In this document: positions 12,341 to 22,982 of the stretch, one piece after another
How positions within the stretch are numbered: the stretch's first letter is position 1
Layout of the letters: the number at the start of each line of letters is the position of its first letter
DNA from: Lunularia cruciata
Taxonomy: Eukaryota; Streptophyta; Marchantiopsida; Lunulariales; Lunulariaceae
Direction of reading: 5' to 3'
DNA: 64,000 nucleotides
Assembly (NCBI GenBank): GCA_948567375.1
Contig: OX419758.1
Span: forward strand, 15,195,001 to 15,259,000
Position numbers and translations under genes: made by a program
Notes under the pieces: generated by a model
What the model was told of the DNA's origin: nothing
Database searches by the model: none
What the model saw: the letters and a program-made list of their open reading frames with translations, nothing else

Positions 12341-13763
12341 CCTCATCTGAGAAGAGATCATCCATTGGCTCATCTCCATCATGATCATAGGCCCTAGATA
12401 GCAAATCAGCATTTGCATATTTCTTTGTTGGCCTATCCTCAATGGTGTAATCATACTCAGACAAGAGTATCATCCACCTTGCTAGCCTTCCTTTCACATT
12501 AGGTTTTTTGAAGATGTCCTTCAAAGCCTTGTGATCCGTGAAAATTATGGCTTTCCCTCAAATCAAGTAGTGTCTAAACTTCTTAAGACCAAAGATCATT
12601 GCCAACCCTTTTCTCTCTATGATAGAGTAATTCTTTTCTACCGAAACCATCTGCACACTAGCATAATTTATTGGATGATCATGCACATCTTGGTCTAATT
12701 GAGTTAGAGTGCATCCTATAACTACATGAGAACCATTAGTGTAGAGAATGAAAGGCTTACTCCAATAAGATTTAGCAAGAATTGGAGCTACAATAGGGAA
12801 TTGCTTGAGCTCCTCAAAAGCTTTGAGAGCCTCCTTGTCCTCCAAAATCACCATGTAATTTACACCCTTCTTCATGTAGATGGTCAAAGCATATGCCTTG
12901 TTGGAAAATGAGAAGATGAACCTTCTATACTACCCAACCATCCCCAAGAATTTGTGAAACTTTGTCAAGCTTGAAGGGAATGGAGGGTATGAGATTTTCC
13001 TCACCTTCTTAGGATCAATTTCTATTCCATCCTTAAGAGATGATATGCCCCAAAAGTAGATCTTCTTCACATCCAAAAATGCACTTCTTTGGGTTGAGTG
13101 ATGCATTTGATTCATCCAAGCATTGCAAGATCTTGATTAGGTGCTCAAAGTGCTCCTCCTTGCTCTCATAGACACAAAAGTCATTGATGAAGTCTCTCAC
13201 AATTTCCCAATGAAAGGTTCAAATACCTTGTTCATGAATCATTGGAATGTGAGTGGATCATTGCAAAGCCCAAAAGGCATGACCTTGAATGCGTAAGTTC
13301 CCCAAGGTGTGGTGAATATGGTGAGTTGTTGATGCTTTGGTGCAATCTTGATTTGGTTATACCAACTTTAATTATCTCCAAAACTATACCTCTCATGACC
13401 TACAACCTCCTCCAAGATCTCATTAATGGATGGCAACGGGTAGTAGTCCTTCTTGGTAACAATGTTGAGCTTCTTGTAATCCATACATACCCAAAGATTA
13501 TCATTCTTTTTCTTCACAATCACAATTGGAGACACCCATTCTGAATTTTCCACCTCAAAGATAAATCATGCTTCCTTGAGCTTGTCAATCTCCTCTTCCA
13601 CAACCAAAGCTATTGGTGGGCTAATGTGATGTTGCGTTTGGTAGACTGGTCTTGCTTGTGACGCCACCTCAATCTTGTGCTCCTCAAAGGTGACTTCCTT
13701 CAGATCCTTGTAACTAAAAGTAAACACAAAAATGAACTTGAGGAAAATCTCTTCAAATCTCAT
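12341..13763 (-). pseudogene. Reverse transcriptase / RNase H remnant of G-I
   Basis: RNase H lies at 12558-12887 (KPFILYTNGSHVVIGCTL, with the first catalytic Asp changed to Asn: YTN for YTD). RT pieces lie at 12930-13763, with VSPIVIVKKKNDNLWVCMDY and the polymerase box at 13180-13191. That box reads FIND instead of FIDD, so one catalytic aspartate is replaced by asparagine. Both losses are G-to-A changes on the coding strand. Several frame breaks are present; the enzyme would be inactive. Confidence 0.75.
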
Positions 13764-14381
13764 CTTCTCCTCCTTGGTAACATTTGGACCATACTTGAGG
13801 GTAGATACCTCTTCTCTATCTCCTCAAGTATCAATGGTGATTTATGTAGGTCCTTCAAAACCTCTAGCTTAGGTGCAAAATACATATGATACAAGGGATA
13901 CACATCTAAATCAGATTTAGATTCATCTTCCTGTATGGAATTCTCCTCCTCCATGCTTGTATCCACCCCTAAATTCCTTCTTCTCAATCTGATTCCCAAT
14001 AACCAGAAGATGGTGTATCTGAATGTGAAGTGTTGGTGATGTTAGTTATTAGAACTATGACTTAATCCTCAAGTACTCAATCCTCAAGTATCCTTTGTGC
14101 CATCAATCAGCTGTGCGTGTTTCTCTCAACCATGGCCTCCCAAGAAGCAAATCATAGCTTGAATTCTTCAAGACTTGGAAAGTCATGAGATTTTGAACTC
14201 CCATAACTGAAACTACCACCTTATCCATCATCCCTACTTGTTGAACTTGTTGCTTGTTTTCCATGTTCACCACAAATGTTGAAGGTCTTGAAGGTATCAT
14301 GCACAACTTCTTCATCAACCTTTCTAACATGGTATTCATTGTTGGTCCTCCATCAACCAATGCATCCTTGATGTTATGACC
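13764..14381 (-). pseudogene. Protease and linker remnant of G-I
   Basis: Fragment 14360-14103 contains the aspartic-protease region: MVDGGPTMNTMLERLMKKL followed by SYDLLLGRPWLR. At 14241-14243 this copy has CAA (Gln), where G-II and G-III carry a TGA stop. The acidic linker between protease and RT (13999-13760) follows. The upstream part of the gene is separated by the solo LTR at 14382-15060. Confidence 0.7.
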
Positions 14382-15060
14382 TATAACACCTATTTGTGCA
14401 TGTATATAGTATTGTGATATTTAGTTTAGTATTACTAGTACTTGAGAGATATTATTTATATAGAGATAAAGGAGGGTATCCACATTATTCATGATTAACT
14501 AAAGTTAGTCATAGCTAAGATAGAGGGGATCTTACTTAAGAGGAAGTGGAAAAGATGAGCACCACTATTTTGGATTCTAGTATGTTGACTTGGTACTATT
14601 CTTAGGTGTTTGGTTTTGAGGAAAGAGTTGAGAACTCTTGGGCCCGCAAGCCTTTTTGTTTTGGATTCTTCTATAGTCCAAGGATAGCCCATACAAAGGA
14701 ATACTTGACTTAGTGGTTGGGTCAAGATAAGATCACATGCTTAGTGTAATATGCCTATGTGGATGGATATTCCTTTATACTTTTTGACTTTACTTGACTT
14801 TTAGCCTAGTAACTTGAGTTACTCCAATAATTAGTAACTTTGGTGCATAACTATTTCACAAGTATATAAACTAGGGGTGAGGAGATACTCATCATCCTTT
14901 CCTTTGTAACTATCTCTCTCTCATTGAGTTCTCTAGTGAGAAATATCTTGAGCCTTGGAGGAGTATGATTGAGTTGGGGTTCCTTGCCTTCTTAGTCCAT
15001 GGTGCGCTACCATAATAACCATTAGAGGTTCATCTTGAGTGAGAGACAGGCTAGCTCATA
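14382..15060 (+). mobile_element. G-family solo LTR nested inside G-I
   Basis: Starts TATAACACC (family consensus TGTAACACC with one change) and ends AGCTCATA. It is in the opposite orientation to its host. GACC occurs immediately on both sides (14378-14381 and 15061-15064), fitting the 5-bp GGACC duplication expected from the uninterrupted sequence in G-II. No internal region is present. Confidence 0.82.
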
Positions 15061-16590
15061 GACCATTCACTCTCACATCAATCTTGGAGGCATATTCACA
15101 AGCCTCTTATGGTGTTGGCTTAGCATCCACCACCCCTATTGATATTGGAGCTTTTGCCTTCTTCTTCCTCTTGCTCCTTGTAGAAATCAAACCACCTCTA
15201 AGCTCCTTTCTCCAAGTAAGATTCAAAGAAATCAATTTCCCCTCTATGATGTAAGCCTTGTGATTACCAACATCTTCCAAGACATTGTAGTTCCATTGTT
15301 GCTTTGAGATCAAGAAGTCCTTCATTCCCAACTTCTTCCTTGGAGTCTTTGTTGTTGATGGTGTTGAAGTGCTTGTGCAAGTGCTCCTAGTATGTATAGG
15401 AGAATCTTGGCTAGGGAAAAGTCCTTGAGAAGAGTACACATCCTTTGTAAAGTGAGCTCTCTTCTTCTCTTGTGCCAAAAGATCCAAATTAAGACCCTTG
15501 GACTTTGAGCACTCTACCTTCTCATACTTGCTCTCAATCACATCTATAGATGTTATCCCATAACCTTTGTTTGGATTAGGAGCCACTTGGGTTTCACTAC
15601 CTCCCTCTTTCTCTATTGGCTCCCTCATAACCCCTTCCTCCATGGTAAGTAGAATTTGGGCAATTCTTTTAGATATGGCCTCTTCCTTCACAACCAAAAC
15701 AATATCTCTCATTGAAATTATTGGTTGGTTGGCCTCCTCTGTATGGATAACTTCCAGAACCCCTAAGCCCTCTCCCCACATTCTGATCCAACTCTCTCTT
15801 CTCCCCTAGTTGCACTATATTGATCTTGAGATCTGCAAGTTGTTCAATGATGGTTTGAAGTGGATCCTTTGGTAGGGGTGCAAGAAATAGAGCAACTACT
15901 ACTTGTGGTGCAATCCTTGTCACCAAAGTATAAGAAGTGCCATCATACTTGTAACCTTGAGGAGGATGCACAACCTCTTTCACCACCAAATCACTCTCAT
16001 CCCCTTCCAAACTCCCCTCCATATGAATTATGATCTTGATAGCTTCAACCTCTTTCCTTGCTTCTAATTTTTGGTCTCAATCCTCCCATAAAGTTCTTGG
16101 TGAACATGGACCCTATGCCAATCATAGTAGTCTCCACATCATCTCCACACTTTCTCAACACTATGCAAAATTTGGACTCTAACTTTTCCACTCTTTCCAC
16201 ATAGACTCTCACTTTATCTCCATCTCCTTGCTTGAGAAAGATAACCTCACTCATCAATTTCTCATAACTCTCATCTGGAAGAAAGTTCTCAATGAGTTTT
16301 GAAGTCAAACTCTCCCAAGACTCTTCAGGCCCATCTCTCTCTCTCTTTTGGTATTTTGACTCATACTATGTAAGTGTTGCATCCTCAAAGAAGTCTGGTA
16401 ATAATGAGGCCCACTCATTCTTCCTCCTCTCATTGTTTCCTATGCAAGTTCCCTTGAAATTTCTCACAAAGCCCTCCACATCTTCTCCATCCGTGCCAAA
16501 GAAAACCGGAATTTTCTCTATCTTAACCCCTCTTTATCTTTCTTTTATCTCCATTTTTCTTTTTCTCTTGTCTTTTCTCTCACTATAACT
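15061..16590 (-). pseudogene. Gag remnant of G-I
   Basis: Minus-strand fragments 15781-15107, 16022-15669 and 16308-16045 match the gag of G-II and G-III: a retrotransposon-gag helix-rich part (IENFLPDESYEKLMSEVIFL), a CCHC knuckle (CFGCEGRGHI) and a basic linker (STRSKRKKKAKAPISIG). The start codon position reads ATA instead of ATG (near 16530) compared with G-II. Multiple frameshifts. Confidence 0.72.
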
Positions 16591-16829
16591 AATAGAGTAT
16601 GTACATGATTAACACCATTTGAGACTAATCCACCCTAGGGAACACAAAAGGTTCAGGTTGCTCCAAGATTTCTATAGCAACATCAAATCCTAGAGTGCAT
16701 ATTAGTTGACTCTTGAGGATAGTTTATCCATAAGTTGAAAGATTATCTCCATCATTAATCTTGAAAACTAGCTGATGAATATGGTAGTATTTTTGTAGTT
16801 GTACTAACAATGTCTCCAAGATCCTTTTA

Positions 16830-17330
16830 ATCCACTACATTCATGTCCTTTTGGAAGTCCTTCCACTCCACAAACCTCACACAACTCCTTGGTCTTCTAA
16901 ATCTTCTCCCTCCTAATCTTAGTGAAGAAGGTCTAACATGCAAACCCAAGTCAAGTAAACCTCTCCTTTCCCTCAATCTCTTGCTCTCAAAGGTCAATAG
17001 ACATGAACTTGCCTTATGTCCCTACTCTCCACATAAAAAGCACTTTGATTCACTCTTTCCTCCAAGTGGTATAGGTTTTTGATCCTCTCAACACTCCCTT
17101 CAAATTCTAGTGTAAACTTTTTTTTCCTCAAATCCACCCCTACAACCACCTCTTATGCTTGGAGAACCTTTCATAGCCTCAATTTCCACTCTTGGTGACA
17201 CTCCATGTTCCCAAGATGAGTCTAAACACTCAAACATGCTTTTTGTTGCTCTCACACTCTCATGCATGAGATCTCAATTTTGCAGAATTGACCCTTCCTC
17301 ACAATGTCACTCCAATTTCTTAACATGTAT
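16830..17330 (-). pseudogene. Extra CCHC reading frame upstream of gag, G-I copy
   Basis: Homologous to G-III 56967-57498 and G-II 33538-34099. It reads CFLCGE then a stop then GHKASS, so the zinc knuckle is interrupted by a nonsense change, and the second Cys-rich motif is frameshifted. It lies between the leader and gag. The function in the intact element is unknown; two zinc-binding motifs suggest RNA binding. Confidence 0.6.
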
Positions 17331-18042
17331 ATTAAAGTCCTTTGAAATTTTTCTCACTTGATTGCAACCCTAGGGTGTCCTTCCGTGCAAAATTTTGCAT
17401 CTTTTCATCATGCCATTTGGTCTAGGCACCTTTCTATTCAGCACACATATTTCATATTTAGTCTAAAAACCACACCACTCACTTTAGAAACTCATAACTC
17501 TCTGCAAAAAAATGATATCTCTCTAATTTCTATGCCAAAAGGTAGGATACAATGCACTGAATTGTCTTGAAAAATTTCAAAATAATCCACTAAAAATTGA
17601 AGACATGGCAGACTCTGTACAATTTTCCAAGGAGCATGCAGTTGTGGGAGCAATTTACCCTATTAAATTCCAAGAATTCTAGCTCAATGTGCATAATAGC
17701 TCTCACAATAATTTTAAGTGTGCTAACTAGAAGATATCTCAAGCTATCATATATAGAAATTTCAAGTCCAGATCTCAAACTTGAGATTTTGCCCAAAATC
17801 ACCGTAAATCCCCAAAATCTACAATCCACATGACACAATCTCTCCAAATCCTGTCATGTATACAAGATATACAAAATCACCTCAAAAATATCATAATGAA
17901 CTACAAGGTATACAAATAGATCTTGGTTCTCTAACATAAGTTCAGCCCTCTCCTCTCCTAATGTTCTCTCCAAGTGAGCTCTCATAGCCTCCTTTTGCTT
18001 AATGTAGAATTGAACATGGAACATTATCTTGCTTTCTATAGA

Positions 18043-18060
18043 GATCCTGGTTATGGAACC
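18043..18060 (-). promoter_or_regulatory. Primer-binding-like site of G-I
   Basis: Next to the 5' LTR; on the minus strand it reads TGGTTCCATAACCAGGATC, a mutated form of the G-II/G-III motif TGGTTCCATTGCCGGGACC. It has the general form of the TGGCGCCGTTGCCGGGGA sites of Athila/Tat elements. Confidence 0.55.
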
Positions 18061-18065
18061 AAAAA

Positions 18066-18754
18066 TATGAGTTTTTGTGTCTCTTAATCAAGATGAACCT
18101 ATAATGGCTATTATTATAGCACACCATGGACTAAGAAGGCAAGGAACCCCAATTCCATCATACTCCTCCAAGGCTAACACTCCAAGACTCAAGACATTGT
18201 TCACTAAAGAACTCAATGAGAGAGAGATAGTTGCAAATGAAAGGATGATGAGTACTTCCTCACCTCTTGTTTATATACTTGTTGAATAGTTACAAACCAA
18301 AGTTACTTATTACTAGATTAACTCAAATTATTAAGCTAAAAGTCAAATAAAGTCAAAATGCTAAAGGAATATCCATACTCATGGGAATATTCTCCTAAAT
18401 ATGTGGTCTTATCTTGACCCAACCACTAAGTCAAGGATTTCTTGACATGGGCTATCCTTGGACTATAGAAGAATCCAAACCAGAAAGGCTTGTGGGCCCA
18501 AGAGTTCTCAACTCTTTCCTCAAAACCAAACACCTAGAAATAATATCAAGTCAACATATTAGAATCCAAAATAGTGATGCTAGTCTTTTTCACTTCTTCT
18601 AAAGTAAGGTCCCCTCTATCTTAGCTATGAATAACTTTAGCTAATCATTACTTATGTAAAACCATCCTTTATCTCTCCTATATGAATAATATCTCTTAAG
18701 TATTTACCAAGCTAAATATCACAATACCACACATATGCACATATGGGTGTTACA
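18066..18754 (-). repeat. 5' LTR of G-I
   Basis: On the minus strand it begins TGTAACACCC (18754 downward) and ends next to the primer-binding-like site. It is 689 bp, close to the 691 and 690 bp of the G-II and G-III 5' LTRs. It carries the shared TATATAAAC promoter box. Confidence 0.85.
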
Positions 18755-20186
18755 AAGACACTATAAATGACATCCATGGCTCATAGATATCCTAGTGCAG
18801 GTGTGATAGGTAGTGATGGAGTGCATGATAAACTACCTACTAGTCAACCACCTATTACTACATAGATTGTATCTAGCTCAATGTTGGGGGCGGTACAATT
18901 GATTATACACTTTCCTTTATTCTCAACCAATGATATGTTTACATTGGGAGTTGATCCTACTCTAGTGTTTTGATTGGATGCCACACTTTGTGAGAGTAGG
19001 GATGATGTGGTTTTTACATTTAAGGCAAAGGTGGTTGATAGTGGAGTTCATTTAGGTGAGGAGCATGGGATTTGCTTAGTGACCAATGGGTTATGGCAGG
19101 CAGTAGCAACTATTGGACGAGTTACCAACTAGACATGCCTTTGAGCAAGGGCGGTTCACACATAGAGTTGTCCTATTGGATAACCAAAGGGGGATTTCCC
19201 ATTTGGTGGGACCTTCAAGGAAGGTCTATACACCATAAGGGGTCTTTGTTAGACTTTAGTGTGCAACTTCTTATGTTGGAGAAGGCTATAGTTGCAGATC
19301 TGGAGCTACAAAAAACTGATGTGAAGAGGTGTCTATTTTAGATCCAAATATCTCTATAAGTGGTTCTACACAATACATCTAATGTGGAGAGCTTGTTCTA
19401 GATTCAACATGGTCATCCAATTGATAGCCCTATGGTGAGAGCTAAGCTATTGTGACAATAGTAGAGTCATATGATGTGCTAGTTGGTGGAGCATATTATA
19501 CTCCATTGGTTTTAATATTGACTATTGTGAAGAGACAACCTCCTATAGACCAAGTTGGCAATCAAGTGAGGGATGAGTATATTGCCTACCAATATATTTT
19601 AGAAGTGGGAATCTTGGCTCACTATAGTCAAGGACTATGGCATTAGTTTTAGCCACATAGCGACTTGCTAGATGCATGCAATTGACAACTTATCTTAGGC
19701 GAGAATGATCTGAATGCTGGTCAGGAATTTCAAGTGCGCAGCGATGCAGGTCCTTGCGAAGACTGCACAACTAAGGTCGGCACGTAGTAAGCCTCATTTG
19801 AGGGCTCCAAAATTTACATCCAGCGTGGACGGATTGGAGTTTTTAGGGGACCGGCCGTAAGCCTCTAGGCTGGAGCATCACGTTTGCTACGTTGGGACTT
19901 TAGTGGTTTTGTTACTTGCCTTGATGAATTATTGGAGGGGAAGGCCCATGCAAAGGATACTTCAAAATAAGAGGATATCATTGAAATTTGAAGTACAAGT
20001 GGGATCATTCTACCCACCTTGGATGTTCCATTGTGGAGTTTAAAGGAGGCATTACATCAACATGTAGATCAATTGGTGCAATAGGCTTGGAGTGGAGCCT
20101 TTGTACCACTAGGAGACCAATGTGAGGATGAGCCTCCAGAGTCTATTCCACTATCACCTTTGGATACCACACTCATTGCTTAATAG
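18755..20186 (+). pseudogene. H1 central segment (possible protease region)
   Basis: H1 resumes directly after G-I. Legible pieces include a stretch around 18960-19110 (SRDDVVFTFKAKVVDSGVHL), a frame at 19072-19341, and 19452-19646 with VTIVESYDVLVGGA. The last motif vaguely recalls the SYDVLLG-type end of a retroelement aspartic protease, but no DSG/DTG is visible, so I leave it unassigned. 19660-20180 is mostly unreadable. Many stops. Confidence 0.4.
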
Positions 20187-20546
20187 TATGTAGTAAAGGG
20201 AGTATGTCTATTGGAGTTGCTTGGTAGGATTAGCAATAGACTAGTTGTGGTATTACAAGCAAGTATCCAAATACACAAGTACTTGTATGCAAAGAGAGAT
20301 GAGACTGTTAGGCAAGTCTCTCTACATCATGTGGCACACTTGGCCTATTGGTATATTGAGTTATTACCGATGTCAACAATCAAGGGTTACCAAAAGACCC
20401 TATCAGTAGACATTTCCTTGTTGGGGCTATAGGATTTGGAGAGACATAGTCCCATTCATTTGGTGATTTTTGGATTGCCATGTTAGAGGCATACACATGT
20501 TGGCCAAGGTCAAGGTCTCTAGGATCCCCATTCTAGTGTGTTTTGG
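20187..20546 (+). pseudogene. C5-cytosine-methyltransferase-like remnant in H1
   Basis: The frame gives VCLLELLGRISNRLVVVLQA near the start, which fits C5-MTase motif I (usual form LFxGxGG..GL..AG). YLYAKRDE follows, at the position of motif II with its acidic residue. Then come LVIFGLPC and RHTHVGQGQGL, a good fit to motif IV (PCQ.FS.AG...G..D.R), with the Gln codon after the catalytic Cys turned into TAG. FWEML ends the readable part. In the family these motifs bind S-adenosyl-methionine and attack cytosine C5. The segment is cut at the palindrome 20547-20575. Several stops; not active. Assignment rests on motif order, not on a search. Confidence 0.55.
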
Positions 20547-20575
20547 GAGATGTTATATATATATTATAACATCTC
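20547..20575. repeat. 29-bp perfect palindrome at an internal deletion point
   Basis: GAGATGTTATA, a 7-base TATATAT centre, then TATAACATCTC, the exact complement. It lies exactly where methyltransferase-like coding ends and where the RT present in H2 is absent. Confidence 0.75.
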
Positions 20576-20689
20576 TCAAATGAGGAGATGGTGCTAGGTT
20601 GGCTTGCACCTACCTTGCTTTGTATATTTTTTGAGGCTTTGGTGGTATCCCTCTCATTCTATAAAAGAGGAGATTTGAGGTCATAGATC

Positions 20690-21890
20690 AAGAGGATGGA
20701 GATATTGGTAGTTTAGCAAGAAATTCATGAGGATGTCTTAATGATGGATTATCTTCACACTGGTGTTGTGGGTAGCACAATTGGTACCAAGGAGAGAGAT
20801 TGTGTTCTTCAACAAGCTAGGCACTTTAGATTAGAGTGCAGACACCTTCTTTGTGTATGGGAGGATGGTAGAGTGCAAGTAGTACCATTTCCATCTTAGA
20901 GACCATAGTTGGTCCATCATGCTCATGAGGAGCTAGGACATTTTGGAGTGAAGCATCCATATAGCTTACTCTAGAGTCATTATTGGTAGCATGGTATGCA
21001 GACCAATGTACAACAATTTGTTGCTAGATGTGTGGTTTGTGACCAAGTTAGAGCATCATTCAATGCTATATGTCACAATTACACCTATTACCTTTCATAG
21101 GATTGGATTACAGTTGGAGTTTGGACTTTACTAGACCTTTACCATTGACTGTGAGACATCATCAATATGTTTTGGTTATGGTGAAGTAGTTCTCCAAGTG
21201 GATTGAGTTGGTGGCACTTCTTGACAAGTTTAGTGAAGGGACAACTTAGACATTCTAGGATTGGGTTCTTAGTCACTTTGGTGCACTAGTTGAGGTTTTG
21301 ACTGATCGGGGCATAAAGTTCTTGGGGGAGTTTCAGATCTTGTGTGACAAGGCTTGAATTGATCATTATACTATCTCTTGAGATCACCCTAAGGCAAATA
21401 GCTTAGCAAAGAGAGTAGTTCAGACAATGAAGAGGTGATTGCAGAAGTATGGCTTGCAAAGAGACCACCTGGGAGATTGGGATCTCCAATTACCTTGGTT
21501 GCCCATGGGCTACCAGTTCAGCCGGAAAGCCTCCTTAGCCTCCTTCTCTCCTTACTTTCTACTCTATGGATGACATCCACGCTTACCAACAACCATTTAT
21601 CAAGATGTTATTGTAGTTTTGGACTTGGATGATCCAGATGTATGGGTGAGTGGATGCTCTCAACGGGCAAAGATCTTTTGGAGAGTGATGCTGATGGGCT
21701 TTAAAAACTTGGCAATTGCTCAACATAGGGATACCTTATGCTATGCTACTATTCAAGGAGGAGGTTATAGACCTTGATCCATTGATTTCATCTGGGTGAC
21801 TATGTGTTTCTATGGCAGACAACATTGATGACACTTGATGTTACTATAGGCCGCACTATCTGAGAGTGCATGAGATTTTGCCTTCTGAGT
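20690..21890 (+). pseudogene. Integrase remnant of H1
   Basis: An HHCC zinc-binding part is visible: HHAHEELGHFGVKHPYS near 20915-20965 and RCVVCDQVRAS near 21025-21058. The core follows, with HFSKW-like and LTDRG blocks near 21190-21310. The glutamate block at 21391-21414 reads ANSLAKRVVQ, with Lys (AAG, 21409-21411) where the catalytic Glu is expected; H2 has AERVVQ there. About 21430-21890 gives the C-terminal region before the PHD finger. Stops and frame shifts are abundant. Confidence 0.7.
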
Positions 21891-21894
21891 CCTT

Positions 21895-22150
21895 GTGTTG
21901 GAAGGTGATGGTGTTGTTTGGAAGGATCATGTATGCAATTGTGCACCATGCTACCTCCCAAACATTGATGGTACTATAGACCCAAGCTTGGCACTTGTAC
22001 GTGTAGGCTTCGAGTGTATGTTATGTGGCTCTTTTGGTAGAGTTGCTACTATGTTAGTGTGTGATGTCTATTTGAGAGGATGTCATATGGTTTGTTTGAC
22101 TCCTCCTCTCATGCTGGTTCCTCAAGGATAGTGGTTATGTCCTAGATGTA
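21895..22150 (+). pseudogene. PHD-finger tail of H1 integrase
   Basis: A readable stretch VWKDHVCNCAPCYLPNIDGT leads into FECMLCGSFGRVATMLVC and then LRGCHMVCLTPPL. This is the Cys4-His-Cys3 spacing of a PHD finger (C-X2-C, then C-X2-C, then W/C-H-X2-C). In H1 one cysteine (CDVY for CDRC) and the tryptophan before His (GCH for GWH) are mutated; H2 keeps CDRC and GWH. PHD fingers read histone tails; here it may guide integration to chromatin. This replaces the chromodomain used by chromoviruses. Confidence 0.65.
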
Positions 22151-22302
22151 TTTAACCTATAGCTAGTTCATCCTTTATATGGTATAGATTGCAAACATGC
22201 AACAAACAATGGGGCTCAATAGCACCCAATCTCTTGATCTTTGCACACCATAGGGTATACCATATACTTGGAGTAGATAGCTATCTAGAGTTAGAAGGAC
22301 TT

Positions 22303-22323
22303 AATTGCTAGCTAGGGAGTAAT
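22303..22323 (+). promoter_or_regulatory. Polypurine-tract-like site of H1
   Basis: GCTAGCTAGGGAGTAAT directly precedes the 3' LTR start TGTGGCAC. H2 has CTAGGGGGCAAT at the same place. This is the plus-strand priming position of LTR retroelements. Confidence 0.55.
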
Positions 22324-22982
22324 TGTGGCACTTTTGGGTTCATGTATGACTTATGTGTGAGTTGTGCTTCTATGGTGTATGATATTGATAGCAATGTATG
22401 TTGTGTAGCAATGTATATATGCACAACAATTGTCATGTCATTTGTGATGTCAAAGCTAAATTGCTTGGACACTAGAGTAGTAGTGTTGGTAGTCAAAGGT
22501 ATTTTGGTAGTTACTCATAGACTACTTATTGGCAGTTTGATTTCATGTTTAGAGTACTTATCACATGGTGGGACCCACTATCACTTGCATCGTTCACACT
22601 ATTGGGTATGCCATCAGTGGGACCATTAGGGTTGGAGATTTGGGTTGAAATCCGAGGTATACCTTTGAAGTGCAGCTCTAGAGAGCTCATTTCTCTAATG
22701 TTGAGCCTTCAAGTTCTTGGCTATGGTGGACAGAAAGCCAATAAGCATCACTTGGAATCTCTTAGCTAGAGTGGATGTGGCTTGACTATAACCAATGCCT
22801 AGTTGTTGGTAGATTTTTGAGTGAATGATCAAGTATTAATCTGATTTGGGTTGATTTGAGTTGATAAAGAATTGATTATTGTGACATTTTAGAGTTCATG
22901 TATGACTTATGTGTGAGTTGTGCTTCTATAGTGTATGATGTTGTTGACAAAAATGTATGTTGTGTAGTGATGTATATATGCA
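22324..22982 (+). repeat. 3' LTR of H1 with repeated ends
   Basis: Starts TGTGGCACTTTTGGG after the polypurine tract and ends TATATATGCA. Its first about 100 bases recur at its 3' end (22878-22982), and H2 shows the same arrangement over 657 bp. An alternative reading is a shorter LTR ending at GATTA (22876) followed by a partial second LTR. Confidence 0.65.

Larger units (their letters stand above)
10326..18754 (-). mobile_element. G-I: Ty3/gypsy element, minus strand, inserted in H1
   Basis: Two LTRs (10326-10987 and 18066-18754) of one family flank, in minus-strand order, a leader, an extra CCHC reading frame, gag, protease, RT, RNase H and integrase. Without the nested solo LTR its length is about 7.75 kb, matching G-II without Q3 (about 7.8 kb). 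The primer-binding-like site resembles the Athila/Tat style. No chromodomain is seen. The flanks (TGAGG left, AAGAC right) do not form a clean target duplication, so mutation or recombination has altered one end. Every coding domain is broken. Confidence 0.85.
6580..22982 (+). mobile_element. H1: gypsy-like element with C5-MTase-like and PHD modules
   Basis: A truncated 5' LTR (6580-7027) and a 3' LTR (22324-22982) share several hundred bases. Between them, in order: gag with zinc knuckles, an unknown segment, a C5-methyltransferase-like remnant, an integrase and a PHD finger. Solo LTR E (9228-9981) and complete element G-I (10326-18754) are inserted in it. RT and RNase H are not found here, although the sister copy H2 keeps the RT, so H1 has an internal deletion, probably at the palindrome near 20560. 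The element is old and heavily mutated. Confidence 0.7.

Noticed and set aside
22876-22982. A separate second H LTR inserted by transposition
   Set aside because: The same truncated block with the same end occurs after the H2 LTR, which independent insertions would not give.
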